Part shown: positions 31,440-41,089 of the stretch, piece by piece
Layout: the number at the start of each line of letters is the position of its first letter
Numbering within the stretch: the stretch's first letter is position 1
Assembly: GCF_002099425.1 (NCBI RefSeq)
Contig: NW_018343954.1
Location: 27,489,501 to 27,553,500, forward strand
Source: Phascolarctos cinereus
Lineage: Eukaryota > Chordata > Mammalia > Diprotodontia > Phascolarctidae
DNA length: 64,000 nucleotides
Direction of reading: 5' to 3'
Position numbers and translations under genes: made by a program
The notes under the pieces: model-generated
What the model was told of the DNA's origin: nothing
What the model saw: only the letters and a program-made list of their open reading frames with translations
The model's database searches: none

Positions 31440-31805
31440 TTGTCATTTTCATCTCTTTAAAATTTCCCCTTCTTCATTTCTTGGTTCTCTTGAGATACCC
31501 CCATCTACTTAGTAACCTAGGCAATTAGCTTATGCCCTGGATGCTTCTAATTTCATCCTTTCCTTCCCAGACTTTATTCACACCATCGCTCCCCACCCCC
31601 ACACTTCATGTAGACTCCCTCACATCCTCTTGTCCACCCATTGCAAATGCTCTCCAAGACTCAACTCAGTTGTCACCTTCTCCTTGATGTCTCTTCATGA
31701 TCCCACTAGTAGAAATGTCCATCCAGCCTTATAAAGTTTGTGCAGCTGGTTCGTATTCTCCCAACCCTCTAACTCCAGTCTCAACACTCTTTCCACTGGA
31801 CCATG
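31440..31805 (+). repeat. L2 LINE 3' region
   Basis: 'caagactcaactcagttgtc' and 'tccttgatgtctcttcatga' match the L2 3' end, which breaks off before the terminus. A short antisense SINE head ends it. Confidence 0.7.
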
Positions 31806-31814
31806 CCCTTCTGA

Positions 31815-32095
31815 TGTGTGTGAAGGAGAGTGATAGGCAATTCAGTTGAAAGAGTAAGTTGGTTCAAGGTTGTGAAAGTCTTTAAATGACAAACTGATGA
31901 GTTTATGTATTATACTAGAATCCATAGAAGAGCCCCTGAAAGTTTTTTAATCAAGGGAGTGATCAAGGGGTCAGACTTGTGACTTGGGAAGATTATTTTT
32001 ACAGCGACATTGGAGGAAAGATCGGAGAGGAGAAAGACCAGAGCTAAGGAGATCAGTTAGGAGATCTGTGTGGGTAGTAGACTTGTTGGAGGTGG
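31815..32095 (-). repeat. L2 LINE 3' region, antisense
   Basis: 'gtctttaaatgacaaactga' and 'gggagtgatcaaggggtcag', then 'gagatcagttaggagatctg', invert the middle of the L2 3' end. Confidence 0.72.
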
Positions 32096-32599
32096 ATGCA
32101 GAGATACTTCTTGTATGGAGGCAATAGCAGAACTCTCCTTTCCCTTTCCTCACTGCCATGACTTTCCTCAGATTTCATTAATCAGTTTTTTGTGTGTGTC
32201 TGTGCACATAGTCTACAATGAAAGCACATTTCTTTTTTGTTCCCCTGACTACTTCCATCTTCTTCTTCAATACAAAAACTTTCTTGGAGAAGTCTGGCAG
32301 ACTTGCTCATTAATTTCTCCTTCTAAGATCAAGGGATCCTGTGGTCTCCTTGCAATAGCTGCGTTCCCATATGGATCCCTTCATAATTCTCTGAAATGGA
32401 GGTTGCTGATTTAGATGCTGATGAGACTCTGGATTTTCCTGGGTATATGTGTGGAGTATACATCCTGAGCTGTTCAACAGCTGCAAGCCAGAGTATATCA
32501 CTGTAAATATCTCCTGTCTACACAGAAACAGAGTTTTGTTATAGCACTAACACTGTACATTGATTCCTTATACATCCTTTCTATCAATGACAATTTTTT
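32096..32599. other. Unassigned sequence
   Basis: No repeat recognised; short open frames on both strands show no domain. Confidence 0.4.
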
Positions 32600-33065
32600 T
32601 GGTAGTGATCAAGGTTGGGAGAGCCAATTGTGGGGCCATTATAAATGAATTTAGATTTCAATGAATCCGTAAAGTAGCTACTAATGGGATATATCGCCAT
32701 CCCAGAGATAGCTTAAGTGCTGCTGTGGCTTACTTAATTCAAAGGGACATTTCATAATTCTGATGGAATTGGAATCACGGCTCAGATGAAATTTAGGAGC
32801 AAATTACAGTGATCTTGCCCTCTAGAGGCTTCGAAAGAATATGTCATTGCGACAGCTGGGAATGGCTTTTGATGAGGCTTCTCTAGCTGGAGAGGGAAAA
32901 CTACTATTTCAGGCAGTTGAAAGTTTCTTGGGTCAAATGCCAGAAATGATCAATTCTTTGCAAAGCGAGAATTATGATTAAAGAGGGTGAGAAACATTAG
33001 TGTTCCATGGAGCCGGATGAAACCAAAGTATTTTTAGGAGGGCAGTGAGTGTCTGGCAAAATGTC
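32600..33065. other. Repeat-poor block, candidate conserved non-coding element
   Basis: About 465 bp of complex sequence with AT-rich homeodomain-like words and a CTCF-like site. Conservation is untested. Confidence 0.4.
32815..32830 (-). promoter_or_regulatory. CTCF-like core motif
   Basis: On the minus strand 'CCTCTAGAGGGCA' differs by one base from the frequent CTCF core CCACTAGAGGGCA. It is motif evidence only. Confidence 0.35.
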
Positions 33066-33249
33066 CACAGATTTGGGGGCCTCTTCTCCCTTCCTGTGGG
33101 TTCGAAAAAGAATTGGTTGTATCCCTCTTCCTGGTTAGGTCTGACTGACCTGATATAAAATGGTAGAGGAAGGAGTGGCCTTTGTCATCTTCCTACCTTT
33201 CCTATCAATGTTACTTTTATTTTTCCTTTCAGCACTCTATCTTTCCCAG
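33066..33249. other. Unassigned sequence
   Basis: Nothing recognised. Confidence 0.4.
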
Positions 33250-33390
33250 AGTCCATCCAACAATTCAGTTCAACAGGCATCTATTTACTAAGCACCGACT
33301 AAAGCCAGGCACTGTGTTAAAATGCTGGGGCTATAATGACAAAACAAAACAAAGACAAAAAAGTCTGTCTCCAAAAAGAGCCCTGTGGGA
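33250..33390 (-). repeat. L2 3' end, antisense
   Basis: 'acaggcatctatttactaag', 'ccaggcactgtgttaaaatg'. Confidence 0.72.
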
Positions 33391-33534
33391 AATATGGCAC
33401 CTTTTCTTTAGCTGGATGATCAGGGCTTCTCCTCTGCATGGTGCCCTGTCTGGCTGTCTAATGTTCTGGTACTTTCCCTAAGTCCAGTCATCTCCATCCC
33501 TCCTATCATAATCTACACACAATAGGACTCATTT
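33391..33534. other. Unassigned sequence
   Basis: Nothing recognised. Confidence 0.35.
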
Positions 33535-33606
33535 CAGTGATAGCTAATGTGTATATAACAGCTCTAAGGTTTATGAAACATTTTACACACATTATCTTAT
33601 TTGATT

Positions 33607-33657
<51 letters not shown>

Positions 33658-33856
33658 AAAGAAAAAAAAACAACCCCAAAACAATGACCCTATGTAGTAC
33701 TTGCTATAATGGGGACAATGAGTATAAATGGGGATGACCGTTTAACAGATGAGAAAACTGTCTTCCTCAGAAAGATCAAGTGGCTTACAAAATTAGTTAA
33801 GAATCTGTGATGGGATTTGAATCCAGGTCTTTCTGATTCTACTGTGCCTCACTGCC
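33535..33856 (-). repeat. CORE-SINE (MIR type) containing a CA repeat
   Basis: 'ctctaaggtttatgaaacat', 'attatcttatttgattctca', then the CA run, then 'acagatgagaaaactgtctt' and 'gaatccaggtctttctgatt'. The CA repeat arose inside the element. Confidence 0.82.
33608..33653. repeat. (CA)n microsatellite
   Basis: About 23 uninterrupted CA units. Confidence 0.97.
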
Positions 33857-34107
33857 TTTCTATATAAGAAGCTAACCCTATGACTAATTTCATCTAAGAC
33901 ATTAATGGCTACTTATGACTTTTTGTAGTTAACAGAGATCTTCACAATCTTAACTTGCAGCAATGACTAATGGCAGACTCAGACACTGGAATACACCAAA
34001 GGAGGAGGTTTTGGGGGAGATTAAAGGTAAAATTAGCTTATCACATTAGGGTGGCAAATCAAGACAAAATTCTGCTCCTGATTGTGCAGAACCCTTGTGA
34101 AAAATAA
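33857..34107. other. Unassigned sequence
   Basis: Nothing recognised; it may be more of the diverged L3/CR1 copy that follows. Confidence 0.35.
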
Positions 34108-34308
34108 TGTTTGAATAGAATGCAGACTCAGTATGAGTTGTCAAACAAGGGGAAAAATGTGAATATGATCTTAGGTTGCATAATAATAATAATAATATCT
34201 AACAATAACTGGCACTTATTTAATCTTTAAGGTTTGGAATATGCATTACAAATATCACGTCATTTGATCCTATCACAACAGCCTTGAGAAGGAGGTGCTA
34301 TTGTCATC

Positions 34309-34565
34309 CCCAACAGCTAGGTTGCACAGTGGATTGAGTGCCTGGTCTGTAGTGAGAAGGACCTAAGTTCAAATCCAGCCTCAGACACAAACTATGTGAC
34401 CCTGGACAAGTCACTTAACCTCTTTTTGCCTCAGTTTCCTTATCTTCAAAATGAGGATAATAATAGCATCTTCCTCAAAGGGTGTTGTGAGGAGCAATGA
34501 AATAACAATTGTGAAGTGTTTAGCACAATGCCTGGCACAGGCTAAGTGCTGTATAAGTGCTAGCT

Positions 34566-34566
<1 letters not shown>
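34309..34566 (+). repeat. CORE-SINE inserted into the antisense SINE
   Basis: Head 'acagctaggttgcacagtgg', 'ttcaaatccagcctcagaca', 'gcctggcacaggctaagtgc'. It ends at the TTG repeat. Confidence 0.87.

Positions 34567-34603
<37 letters not shown>
34567..34603. repeat. (TTG)n microsatellite
   Basis: About 12 TTG units, the expanded 3' tail of the inserted SINE. Confidence 0.95.
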
Positions 34604-34605
<2 letters not shown>

Positions 34606-35214
34606 TACAGATGAGGAAACTGAGGCTGAGAGAAGTTAAGTAATTTACCCAGGGTCACATATATAGTGAGCATCTGAGGCTAAATTTGAACCCAGGCTAC
34701 ACCAAGAGAAGCTTAGTATTTAGGACAAGAGTAATTTCCTTTGGTACCCCGATCCAGCTAGAGCCCATCTAGGATGTGATGTTCAGCTCTAGGCATCCAA
34801 TATTAGGAAAGCCTTTGACAAACTGGAGGCCATCCAGAAGAGAACAATCATGTTGGTGAAAGCACTTGAAACAGTACTACAGGAGGATGAGTTAAAAGAA
34901 GCAAGGATGCACTCAAAGAGGAGTTCTTCGTTAATAGCTATTTGAAGGATTGTGGTTTAGAAGAAGGCTTAGATTGACACTACTTGACCCTAGAGGGCCA
35001 AACTAAGATGGAAAAAGAGAATTTATAGGAAAGCAGTTTGGTGATCAACAGAGAAAACTTCCCACCAATGAGGGCTGGGGTCCCTTCCCCTCCCCCACAA
35101 AGGAAGGCGTTCTAGAATACAGTCAGTTCTTTGTCCCTGGAGATCTCTTCTATCTATGATTTTGGTGCTTTCTTCCCACTGCCAGATCAGGGACTGATGG
35201 CTTGGGTTTGTTGT

Positions 35215-35368
35215 ACATGTAAATGCCGTATTTCCCCTTAGAGCTCTTTGAGGTGAGAGATTTCTTTTTTGGTTTTCTTTTGTCATTACAGCCTTCAGCA
35301 TTTTAACATAATGCCTGGCTTTAGTTGGTGCTTAATAAATAGATGCCTGTTGAATTGAATTGTTGGAT
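35215..35368 (+). repeat. L2 3' tail
   Basis: 'gagctctttgaggtgagaga', 'cataatgcctggctttagtt', 'ggtgcttaataaatagatgc'. Confidence 0.82.
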
Positions 35369-35629
35369 AGACTCTGGGAAAGATAGAGTGCTGAAAGGGA
35401 AAAAATAAAGTAACATTGATAGGAAAGGTAGGAAGACGACAGAGATGACGTGGTTATGTCCCATTTTTATTGGACAGAGTGACATCGAAGATCTCTTCCC
35501 TTCCATGACTTAGATTCTGTGGTTCTATGATCCTCCTAAAATCAAAATGCAAGGTCCCTACAGTCAAGGATTGCATTTCCCCCTCTTTTGTATGTATAAT
35601 TTCCATGCCACATGTGGTTTATTCCACGA
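35369..35629. other. Unassigned, with a LINE-type 3' tail at 35487-35535
   Basis: 35487-35535 ('cgaagatctcttcccttcca', 'gattctgtggttctatgatc') matches the L3/CR1 and THER1-type terminus. The rest is unassigned. Confidence 0.5.
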
Positions 35630-35825
35630 GAGTCAGCCTTGGAGTCAATAATACTTGGATTTCAGTCTTATATCTGGCACCTACTGGCTGAGTGACTCTG
35701 GGCAAGTCACGAAACATCTCTGTGCCTCCAGACAGCTCCCTAAGAGTATACATTACAGATTTGTGGGCAATCTGCATTAGTACAGGGAGATTCCACACCT
35801 GTATGAAATTATAGGTCTGGACCAA
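35630..35825 (+). repeat. CORE-SINE with cattggt-type tail
   Basis: 'cagccttggagtcaataata', 'gactctgggcaagtcacgaa', then 'caatctgcattagtacaggg', 'tgaaattataggtctgga'. Its tail matches neither the L2 nor the RTE type. Confidence 0.72.
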
Positions 35826-36018
35826 AGAACAAGCACTCCAATGGACATGTCAGATTGTAACTGCCCCTGAGGTAGGGCCCCAGGCCACAGAACTTCCATT
35901 GACCATCCTCAGAGGACATTGTTATGTACTGCTTACAGGTTCACACAGTGTCTTTCTCATAACAAACTATTTTCCAGTTAAATGCAATCCTTATTATCCC
36001 CATTCTACAGATTCCATA
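35826..36018. other. Unassigned sequence
   Basis: Ends with a short antisense CORE-SINE bit near 35993-36015. Confidence 0.4.
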
Positions 36019-36019
36019 C

Positions 36020-36203
36020 CCAGCTGTTTCTAACTTGGGGGCCCATGTTTTTAAAATATATGTATATTTTGATAACTGAATTTCAATATAATTAGTTTCC
36101 TTGGTAATCCTACATAATTTATTTTATGCATTTAAAAAACATGGTGCTGAGACTGCCCAAGGGGCTCGTGATTTTAAACAAAATAAATGAAGAACTTCTG
36201 TTC
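36020..36203 (+). repeat. Non-autonomous hAT-like DNA transposon
   Basis: Terminal inverted repeats 'cagctgtttctaacttg' and 'gaagaacttctg' (reverse of the start). The middle 'gataactgaatttcaatata' is shared with 59953-60135. Small, non-coding. Confidence 0.7.
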
Positions 36204-37074
36204 TCAAGGAAAGTGGGGCTCAGAGCAGAGAAATGACTTCCCATCATCTACTAGCTAGTGAATGACAGAGACAAAAAATAAAGCCAGATGTCCTGGCACT
36301 CTTCATGCCATCACACTACCTGTCAGTCCCCTATGGCACAGAAGAGGCAGTAGGCAAGGACTTGTTGATTGATTGATTGCCCCTTGCATTTCCCTTCCTT
36401 CATTTGGGGATGGATCCTGGGCTCATCACAGACACTGAGCCACTAACAGTGGTTGTTTTTAGGATTTCAGATTTTGTAATTCCCTCATAATTCCATTAAT
36501 ACATGGAACTGAGAATTGCTGTGGGGGGAATGCCAAATGGGCATGAAGGGAAGCCTGCTCTATTTCAGGAGCAGTGGATAGTAGTCTGAGAGCTCATACG
36601 TTTTTTCCATCTGTAATTTTGGTGCTGTTCTCTCACAGCCAGCTTTTTCTTTCCTGCTGCCCAAGCCAGGCCAGGGAAGTAAAAGGCAAGAAGACGTATA
36701 TGGCAGAGCTGTTGATTTCATCTTAAATAAGCAAGTCTCCAAGAACCAAGGTATTTATGGGCTGTTGATTTCTGCACCTGCAAGTTACCCTTTGTGACAC
36801 GCAAGTCAGCCCCCTGCTACTGCACCCCGACTCAGGGGTCATCCTTACAAGAGCATTAGGATTTCAAATATGACAATCAGTACCTGGAGATCTCCAAACC
36901 CCTCCCAGCTCAAATAAATGCTAAAGCTATGATTTTCAGAACAGACTCAGAGAGAATCCACATTTCTCCAAAGGTGACATTTTCCCTTGGTTAACTGATG
37001 TGAGGTATATAAGATACCAATTCAACCAGAAGGAAAGTACAAAAATGCAGGCAATAGCTGTTTCCAGGAGTTGC
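36204..37074. other. Repeat-poor block, candidate non-coding element
   Basis: Mostly complex sequence from 36400 to 37050 with no repeat signature except a GATT run near 36370. Conservation is untested. Confidence 0.35.
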
Positions 37075-37152
37075 AAGGGCTGGGAAGTAGGAAGACCTGT
37101 CCCTGACACCCATTAATTAAAATCCTGACTCAAAGGCTTACTGTACCTAAGT
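37075..37152 (+). repeat. CORE-SINE fragment
   Basis: 'ggaagtaggaagacctgtcc' and 'aaaatcctgactcaaaggct'; truncated by an L2 tail. Confidence 0.55.
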
Positions 37153-37154
37153 GC

Positions 37155-37292
37155 ATATTGTCTTCCCCTTTAGAATGGAAGCTCTTTGAGGGCAGGGACT
37201 ATTTTTGCTGTTTATTTGTATACCGAGCTCTTAACAAGTGCCCAACACACAGTAAGTGCTTATGAAATGCTTATTGACTAATTGATTGATTT
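37155..37292 (+). repeat. L2 3' tail
   Basis: 'agaatggaagctctttgagg', 'gcagggactatttttgctgt', 'cagtaagtgcttatgaaatg'. Confidence 0.9.
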
Positions 37293-37413
37293 CACAGATG
37301 AAGAAACAAAGCCTCAGAAGGTTGGCTTGCTCAGTCACATAGCCAGTGAGTAACAAAGTTCAGATAGGCTCTTTTGATTCCAAATCCAACTAAAACAAAC
37401 AAACAAACAAACC
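37293..37413 (-). repeat. CORE-SINE, antisense, with AAAC run
   Basis: 'cacagatgaagaaacaaagc' and 'gattccaaatccaac', then (AAAC)n. Confidence 0.7.
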
Positions 37414-37960
37414 TTATAATTATCTGCCTATCTCTTCAGCTATCAAATATACTGTAAAAATGCCTTGATCCATAAGTAGGCAGACATGTGTTTTCAACTT
37501 CTTGGCCCATGTGTTCTTGTGCATCTTTCAGGAGCATTTGGTCTTTCTCTCCACCTGTGAGAATTGAAAGGCCTTACTCTTCCTAGATAGCTTTGATTAC
37601 ACAGCACTTAACAGTTAGGTGCCTGATAAGTGTTTTATAATGTGGGTGTTTACTCTTTCTTATCTGGCCCCTCCATTGTGCCTAGCAATGTGTTATTCAC
37701 ACAGAGAGCATTTCAGTCAGTGTTATTGGAAGACTGAGTGCCTATCTGATAAAGCCTGAATTTCTACATATCTGCTGCTCTTGAAAATCATATTTTTACA
37801 AATGCACCTTTAAGGCTCCCCACCAGGAAAATCCATACTGTGTAACATCTGTTTCACTCTACGCTTCTGTCTGTTTGTGTCATCCCTCCCACCACGTCCC
37901 ATTCCCTGTCCTCTTTCTCCAATACCATATACTGTGGTTCCTTAACTTACATTTCCTAAG
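37414..37960. other. Unassigned; L2-like words near 37600-37720
   Basis: 'gcacttaacagttaggtgcc' and 'gtgcctagcaatgtgttatt' resemble L2 termini, but the context is too eroded to call. Confidence 0.35.
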
Positions 37961-38212
37961 GAAGGAAGGAAGAAAAAGGAAGAAGGAAATTAAGAAAGAA
38001 AAATAAAGGAAGGAAGGAAGGAAGGAGAGAAGGAAGGAAGAAAGGAAGAAAGGAAGAGAGAGGGAAGGAGGGAGGAAAGAAAGAAGGAAGGGATAAAAAA
38101 AGAAGGAAGTGAAGGAGGGAGAGGGGAAAGAAGAAAAGAAGGAAAGGAGAAGGGAGGGAAGGAGGGAAGAAGAGAGAAGCAGGAGGCAGGGAAGAAAGGA
38201 GAAAAAAAGAAA
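37961..38212. repeat. GGAA/GAAA polypurine tract
   Basis: About 250 bp of imperfect GGAA repeats. Three minus-strand frames stay open across it and are artefacts. Confidence 0.93.
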
Positions 38213-38397
38213 TGGGTAGAAATTGAAAAGCGGCAAATGTAGGTTTGATGTGGGGGGCGGAGTGTTTCAAGTGAATTTGCTTTCATTAGAGGTCATTAGA
38301 GGTCTTCAAACAGAGTCTGGTTGACTGATCATGAGTGCTGTCCTAAGTGAATGAGTTGATCAGGCATGAATTGAACTGGAAGACTTTCCAATTCTGA
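38213..38397. other. Unassigned sequence
   Basis: Contains a perfect tandem of 'attagaggtc' at 38286-38305. Confidence 0.4.
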
Positions 38398-38440
38398 CAT
38401 TCTTTTTTGTTTGTTTGTTTTTGTTTTTGTTTTTGGTGGG
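38398..38440. repeat. (TTTG)n-like simple repeat
   Basis: TTTG/TTTTTG units followed by a G-rich step. Confidence 0.8.
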
Positions 38441-38596
38441 GGACTGGGAAAGATAATCCAATCTAATCTAGGAAACTTTCCATAGCTCAGCAGTTCTGGT
38501 ACAGGAATTCCTCATCTTCCCATAAGGGACAATTGTCACATATGGCCAAATGCAGGAAATTTTTCTTTTGTTTCTTATTGAATATATATCCGTGTT

Positions 38597-38601
<5 letters not shown>

Positions 38602-38657
<56 letters not shown>
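38602..38657. repeat. (TTA)n microsatellite
   Basis: About 18 uninterrupted triplets. Confidence 0.95.
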
Positions 38658-38937
38658 GTGGTTGAATGAGGGAATTAGATAGGTTGGCACTTGCCACAGG
38701 AAAAAACAATGATTTCACTTAAATGCACTAACTGGCAAGTCCTATAGATTCATTTATCACCTTCCCTCCTCTCTTGCCCCACCACCAAAGAGAAAGCAGT
38801 GGTGGTAACAAACCTAAAACCAAGGGCTTCCATCAGTTAGAATGCACCCAAATCTCTAGAGTTTCTACTAATGCCGTGCAATCTGTATTGTACTCTGCTT
38901 GGCCAATATTGCCATTTCCACCCCTCACCTTCTATAT
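38658..38937. other. Unassigned sequence
   Basis: Nothing recognised. Confidence 0.4.
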
Positions 38938-39075
38938 GATTGAATCACAGAGTGTTAAAACCAGAAGTGACCTTTGAGATGACCTCATTTCCTCCCTCTT
39001 TTTCCAAAGGAAGACAGGGAGACCTAGGGAGGGGTGTGACTTGGTCAAGGTTGTATATGTCCGTCTGCATAAGCA
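38938..39075 (-). repeat. CORE-SINE (THER1 type), antisense
   Basis: 'tgaatcacagagtgttaaaa', 'gtgacctttgagatgacctc', 'gacttggtcaaggttgtata'. Confidence 0.75.
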
Positions 39076-39107
39076 TTCAATCTATTGTATAATGCAAACC
39101 CCTAGGG

Positions 39108-39274
39108 CAGAGGTGGAGAACCAGTGTCCCTGAGGCAACAAGTGGCCTTCTAGGTCCCTGGGTGCAACCCGTTGGCTGAGTCCAAGTTTTACAGAACAAA
39201 TCCTTTCATTAAGTTTGGATTTAGTCAAAGGGCTGTACCAGAGAACCTAGAGGGCCACAGGTTCCCCACTCCTG
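39108..39274. repeat. Palindromic hAT-like element with 8-bp target duplication
   Basis: Ends 'cagaggtggagaacc' and 'ggttccccactcctg' are inverted repeats. Flanks 'ccctaggg' (39100-39107) and 'gcctaggg' (39275-39282) match at 7 of 8 bases, the hAT-type duplication length. Non-coding. Confidence 0.85.
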
Positions 39275-39282
39275 GCCTAGGG

Positions 39283-39699
39283 CATCCTTTTGCATATTGG
39301 AACAGCGGGCCTATGTTTATTGGCTTTGGAGCAGAATCTTTTCCTCAATTAAAGTGGTGCTGGGTGGCATTTTTTATTTTTAAAACTAAGGTGAATTGAA
39401 ACTAATTTTATTTTGACTTCTTGAGATCACTAGCTCAGCATTAAATGAGGATTTGGTTTTAATTGGCCTGATCCTTGATGATAGTAGGAGAATTCCTATC
39501 TCCTCATCTCCAGATTGATCTACTACAGACTTTCTTCACTACTGATGGCCTGTCTTTTTCTTTTTCTTTGTCTCTGTCTCATTCTTTTCCCACTCTGCTT
39601 CCCCCCAACCCAGGCTCTTTCTCTCATTCACTTTTGGCCTTGGAAGGAGCCTGGCAAGCCTTTCCAGCTGATAATTAGAAGTGAGTTTGGATACAGAAG
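39283..39699. other. Unassigned sequence
   Basis: Nothing recognised. Confidence 0.4.
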
Positions 39700-39742
39700 A
39701 ACCAAGTAATCAACAAACATTTATTAAGAGGATCAAATATCC
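39700..39742 (-). repeat. L2 3' tail, antisense
   Basis: 'gtaatcaacaaacatttatt'. Confidence 0.65.
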
Positions 39743-40105
39743 CTAGCCCAAGGAAGGGTTTGGAACTCAGACCAACATTGGCAAAATTGTGGCCATGGTT
39801 AAAGGGTATGTCTTTGTTGTACCTTCCCCCCTCTGCCCTCTTCTGTGTCCCTTTCTTTTTTCTTCCTCTCATACCATACTGGGACCCTCCCGGCAGCGTG
39901 GAAGACTTCTGGGAGGGAAGTCTCTCACAGCTTAGTATGACAATCTGCAGCTGGCCTGTATTTTTTAAAAGAGTACCACTGCTAAAAGAAAATGCTTAGC
40001 TTAAGGAAATTTAACTCTAAAGCTAAAATGTCATATTTTCTGACTCTTGAGGGAATTCAGGGGAGGGGAGATATTTGGAGGCGGAGGAATCTTTCTGGTG
40101 CCTCT
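39743..40105. other. Unassigned sequence
   Basis: No repeat recognised; an open frame at 39760-39999 shows no domain. Confidence 0.35.
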
Positions 40106-40221
40106 ATGCTACTGCTGCAGCTGCTGCTACTATTACTGTTGCTATTGCTACTGCTGCTGCTTCTGTTGCTGCTACCACCACCACCACCACCACTACTACT
40201 ATTACTACTACTACAACTACC

Positions 40222-40260
<39 letters not shown>

Positions 40261-40317
40261 GCTGCTGCTACTACTACTACTACTACTACTACTACTATTG
40301 CTGCTGCTGCTAATAAT
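40106..40317. repeat. Composite triplet repeat (TGC/TAC/CAC)n
   Basis: About 210 bp of in-register triplets in blocks: mixed TGC/TAC/TTC, (CAC)n at about 40175-40192, TAC, (TGC)n at about 40223-40268, (TAC)n at about 40269-40297, (TGC) and TAA. All three plus frames are open (poly-Leu, poly-Cys/Tyr, poly-Ala/Thr), which is expected for triplets and not evidence of coding. Confidence 0.95.
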
Positions 40318-40320
40318 GAT

Positions 40321-40642
40321 AACAGTAACTCACATTTATGTAGCCATTAAGGTTTCCACAAAGCTTACATATATTATCTCAGTTTATTCTCACAATAGCT
40401 CTTTGCAGTAGGTGCTATTATTATCTCCAATTTACAGATAAGAAGAGATTGTCTGTAGCAAGGCTATGAGCTGTCCAATAGTGGAGCAGGCTAACTCCAG
40501 ACACAAGTGGGTTCAGAAACAAAGCCTCAGAAACTGAAGCTGGAAGAGATTGTGAGTCTTGCCCAGGGTCACCTAGTTAGTATCTCAAGCTCAGTGAAAA
40601 CCCAGACCTCCACTCTTCCCTCTGTGCCACTTAGCCACTAAA
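40321..40642 (-). repeat. CORE-SINE (MIR type), antisense, with internal insert
   Basis: 'actcacatttatgtagccat', 'gtaggtgctattattatctc', 'aatttacagataagaagaga', later 'cttgcccagggtcacctagt'. The middle, about 40450-40540, is extra. Its AAT/TAA-rich end abuts the triplet repeat. Confidence 0.8.
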
Positions 40643-41089
40643 TCACAGAATCACTATTTCCCTAGATTTACTGTATGGCTCTCTGTTTGTAAGACTAACT
40701 CATATTACCAAGTCTGTTTGTGTGTTGAAGGATCCTTTGATTATTTAGAGGAGAAGTGCCCATTTATTCCTCTAGCAAATTAATGACACACAAATCCTGC
40801 ATGAGAGGGTAGGCCTATGGACCTTAGGTCAAGGCCTTGATTAAGAAATTATTCTGTGGATAGGAAGGACTTTGAGTGAAAATGGTACTGTATTTTTCCA
40901 GTCTACTGATGCCTGTATTTTTCCAAGCTGCAATGCCCTAGATGGAAGGACCTTTGGGAGATGGGCAAATGTGGGAAAGCACCTTGAGATTCTGGTGAGC
41001 TGGTGACTCTTTTGAAGGCCATTAGGGTTTTTGCAGCCCATCTCCAAGGCTGCATACCCAGAGAAAACTCTGGAGTCTGTGATTTTCTT
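40643..41089. other. Unassigned sequence
   Basis: No repeat recognised. 'tgcctgtatttttcca' recurs at about 40910 after 'actgtatttttcca' at 40888. Confidence 0.4.

Larger units (their letters stand above)
34180..34703 (-). repeat. CORE-SINE (MIR type), antisense, split by another SINE
   Basis: The left half ends 'ctattgtcatcccc' at 34308; the right half resumes 'ttttacagatgaggaaactg' at about 34604. Joined they are contiguous in MIR. Confidence 0.85.
34108..35150 (+). repeat. L3/CR1-clade LINE copy with nested SINEs
   Basis: Pieces at 34108-34180 ('gcagactcagtatgagttg', 'gatcttaggttgcat') and 34735-34990 ('tgtgatgttcagctctaggc', 'gacaaactggaggccatcca', 'gatgagttaaaagaagcaag') are collinear parts of the LINE's ORF2 end. 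34180-34703 is a stack of inserted SINEs. 35000-35150 is a weaker continuation. Confidence 0.65.

Noticed and set aside
37880-38286. Three overlapping Phe/Ser/Pro-rich minus frames
   Set aside because: Translation of a GGAA polypurine tract.
39992-40411. Poly-Leu, poly-Cys/Tyr and poly-Ala/Thr frames
   Set aside because: Triplet repeats keep all frames open; the surroundings are a SINE and unassigned DNA.
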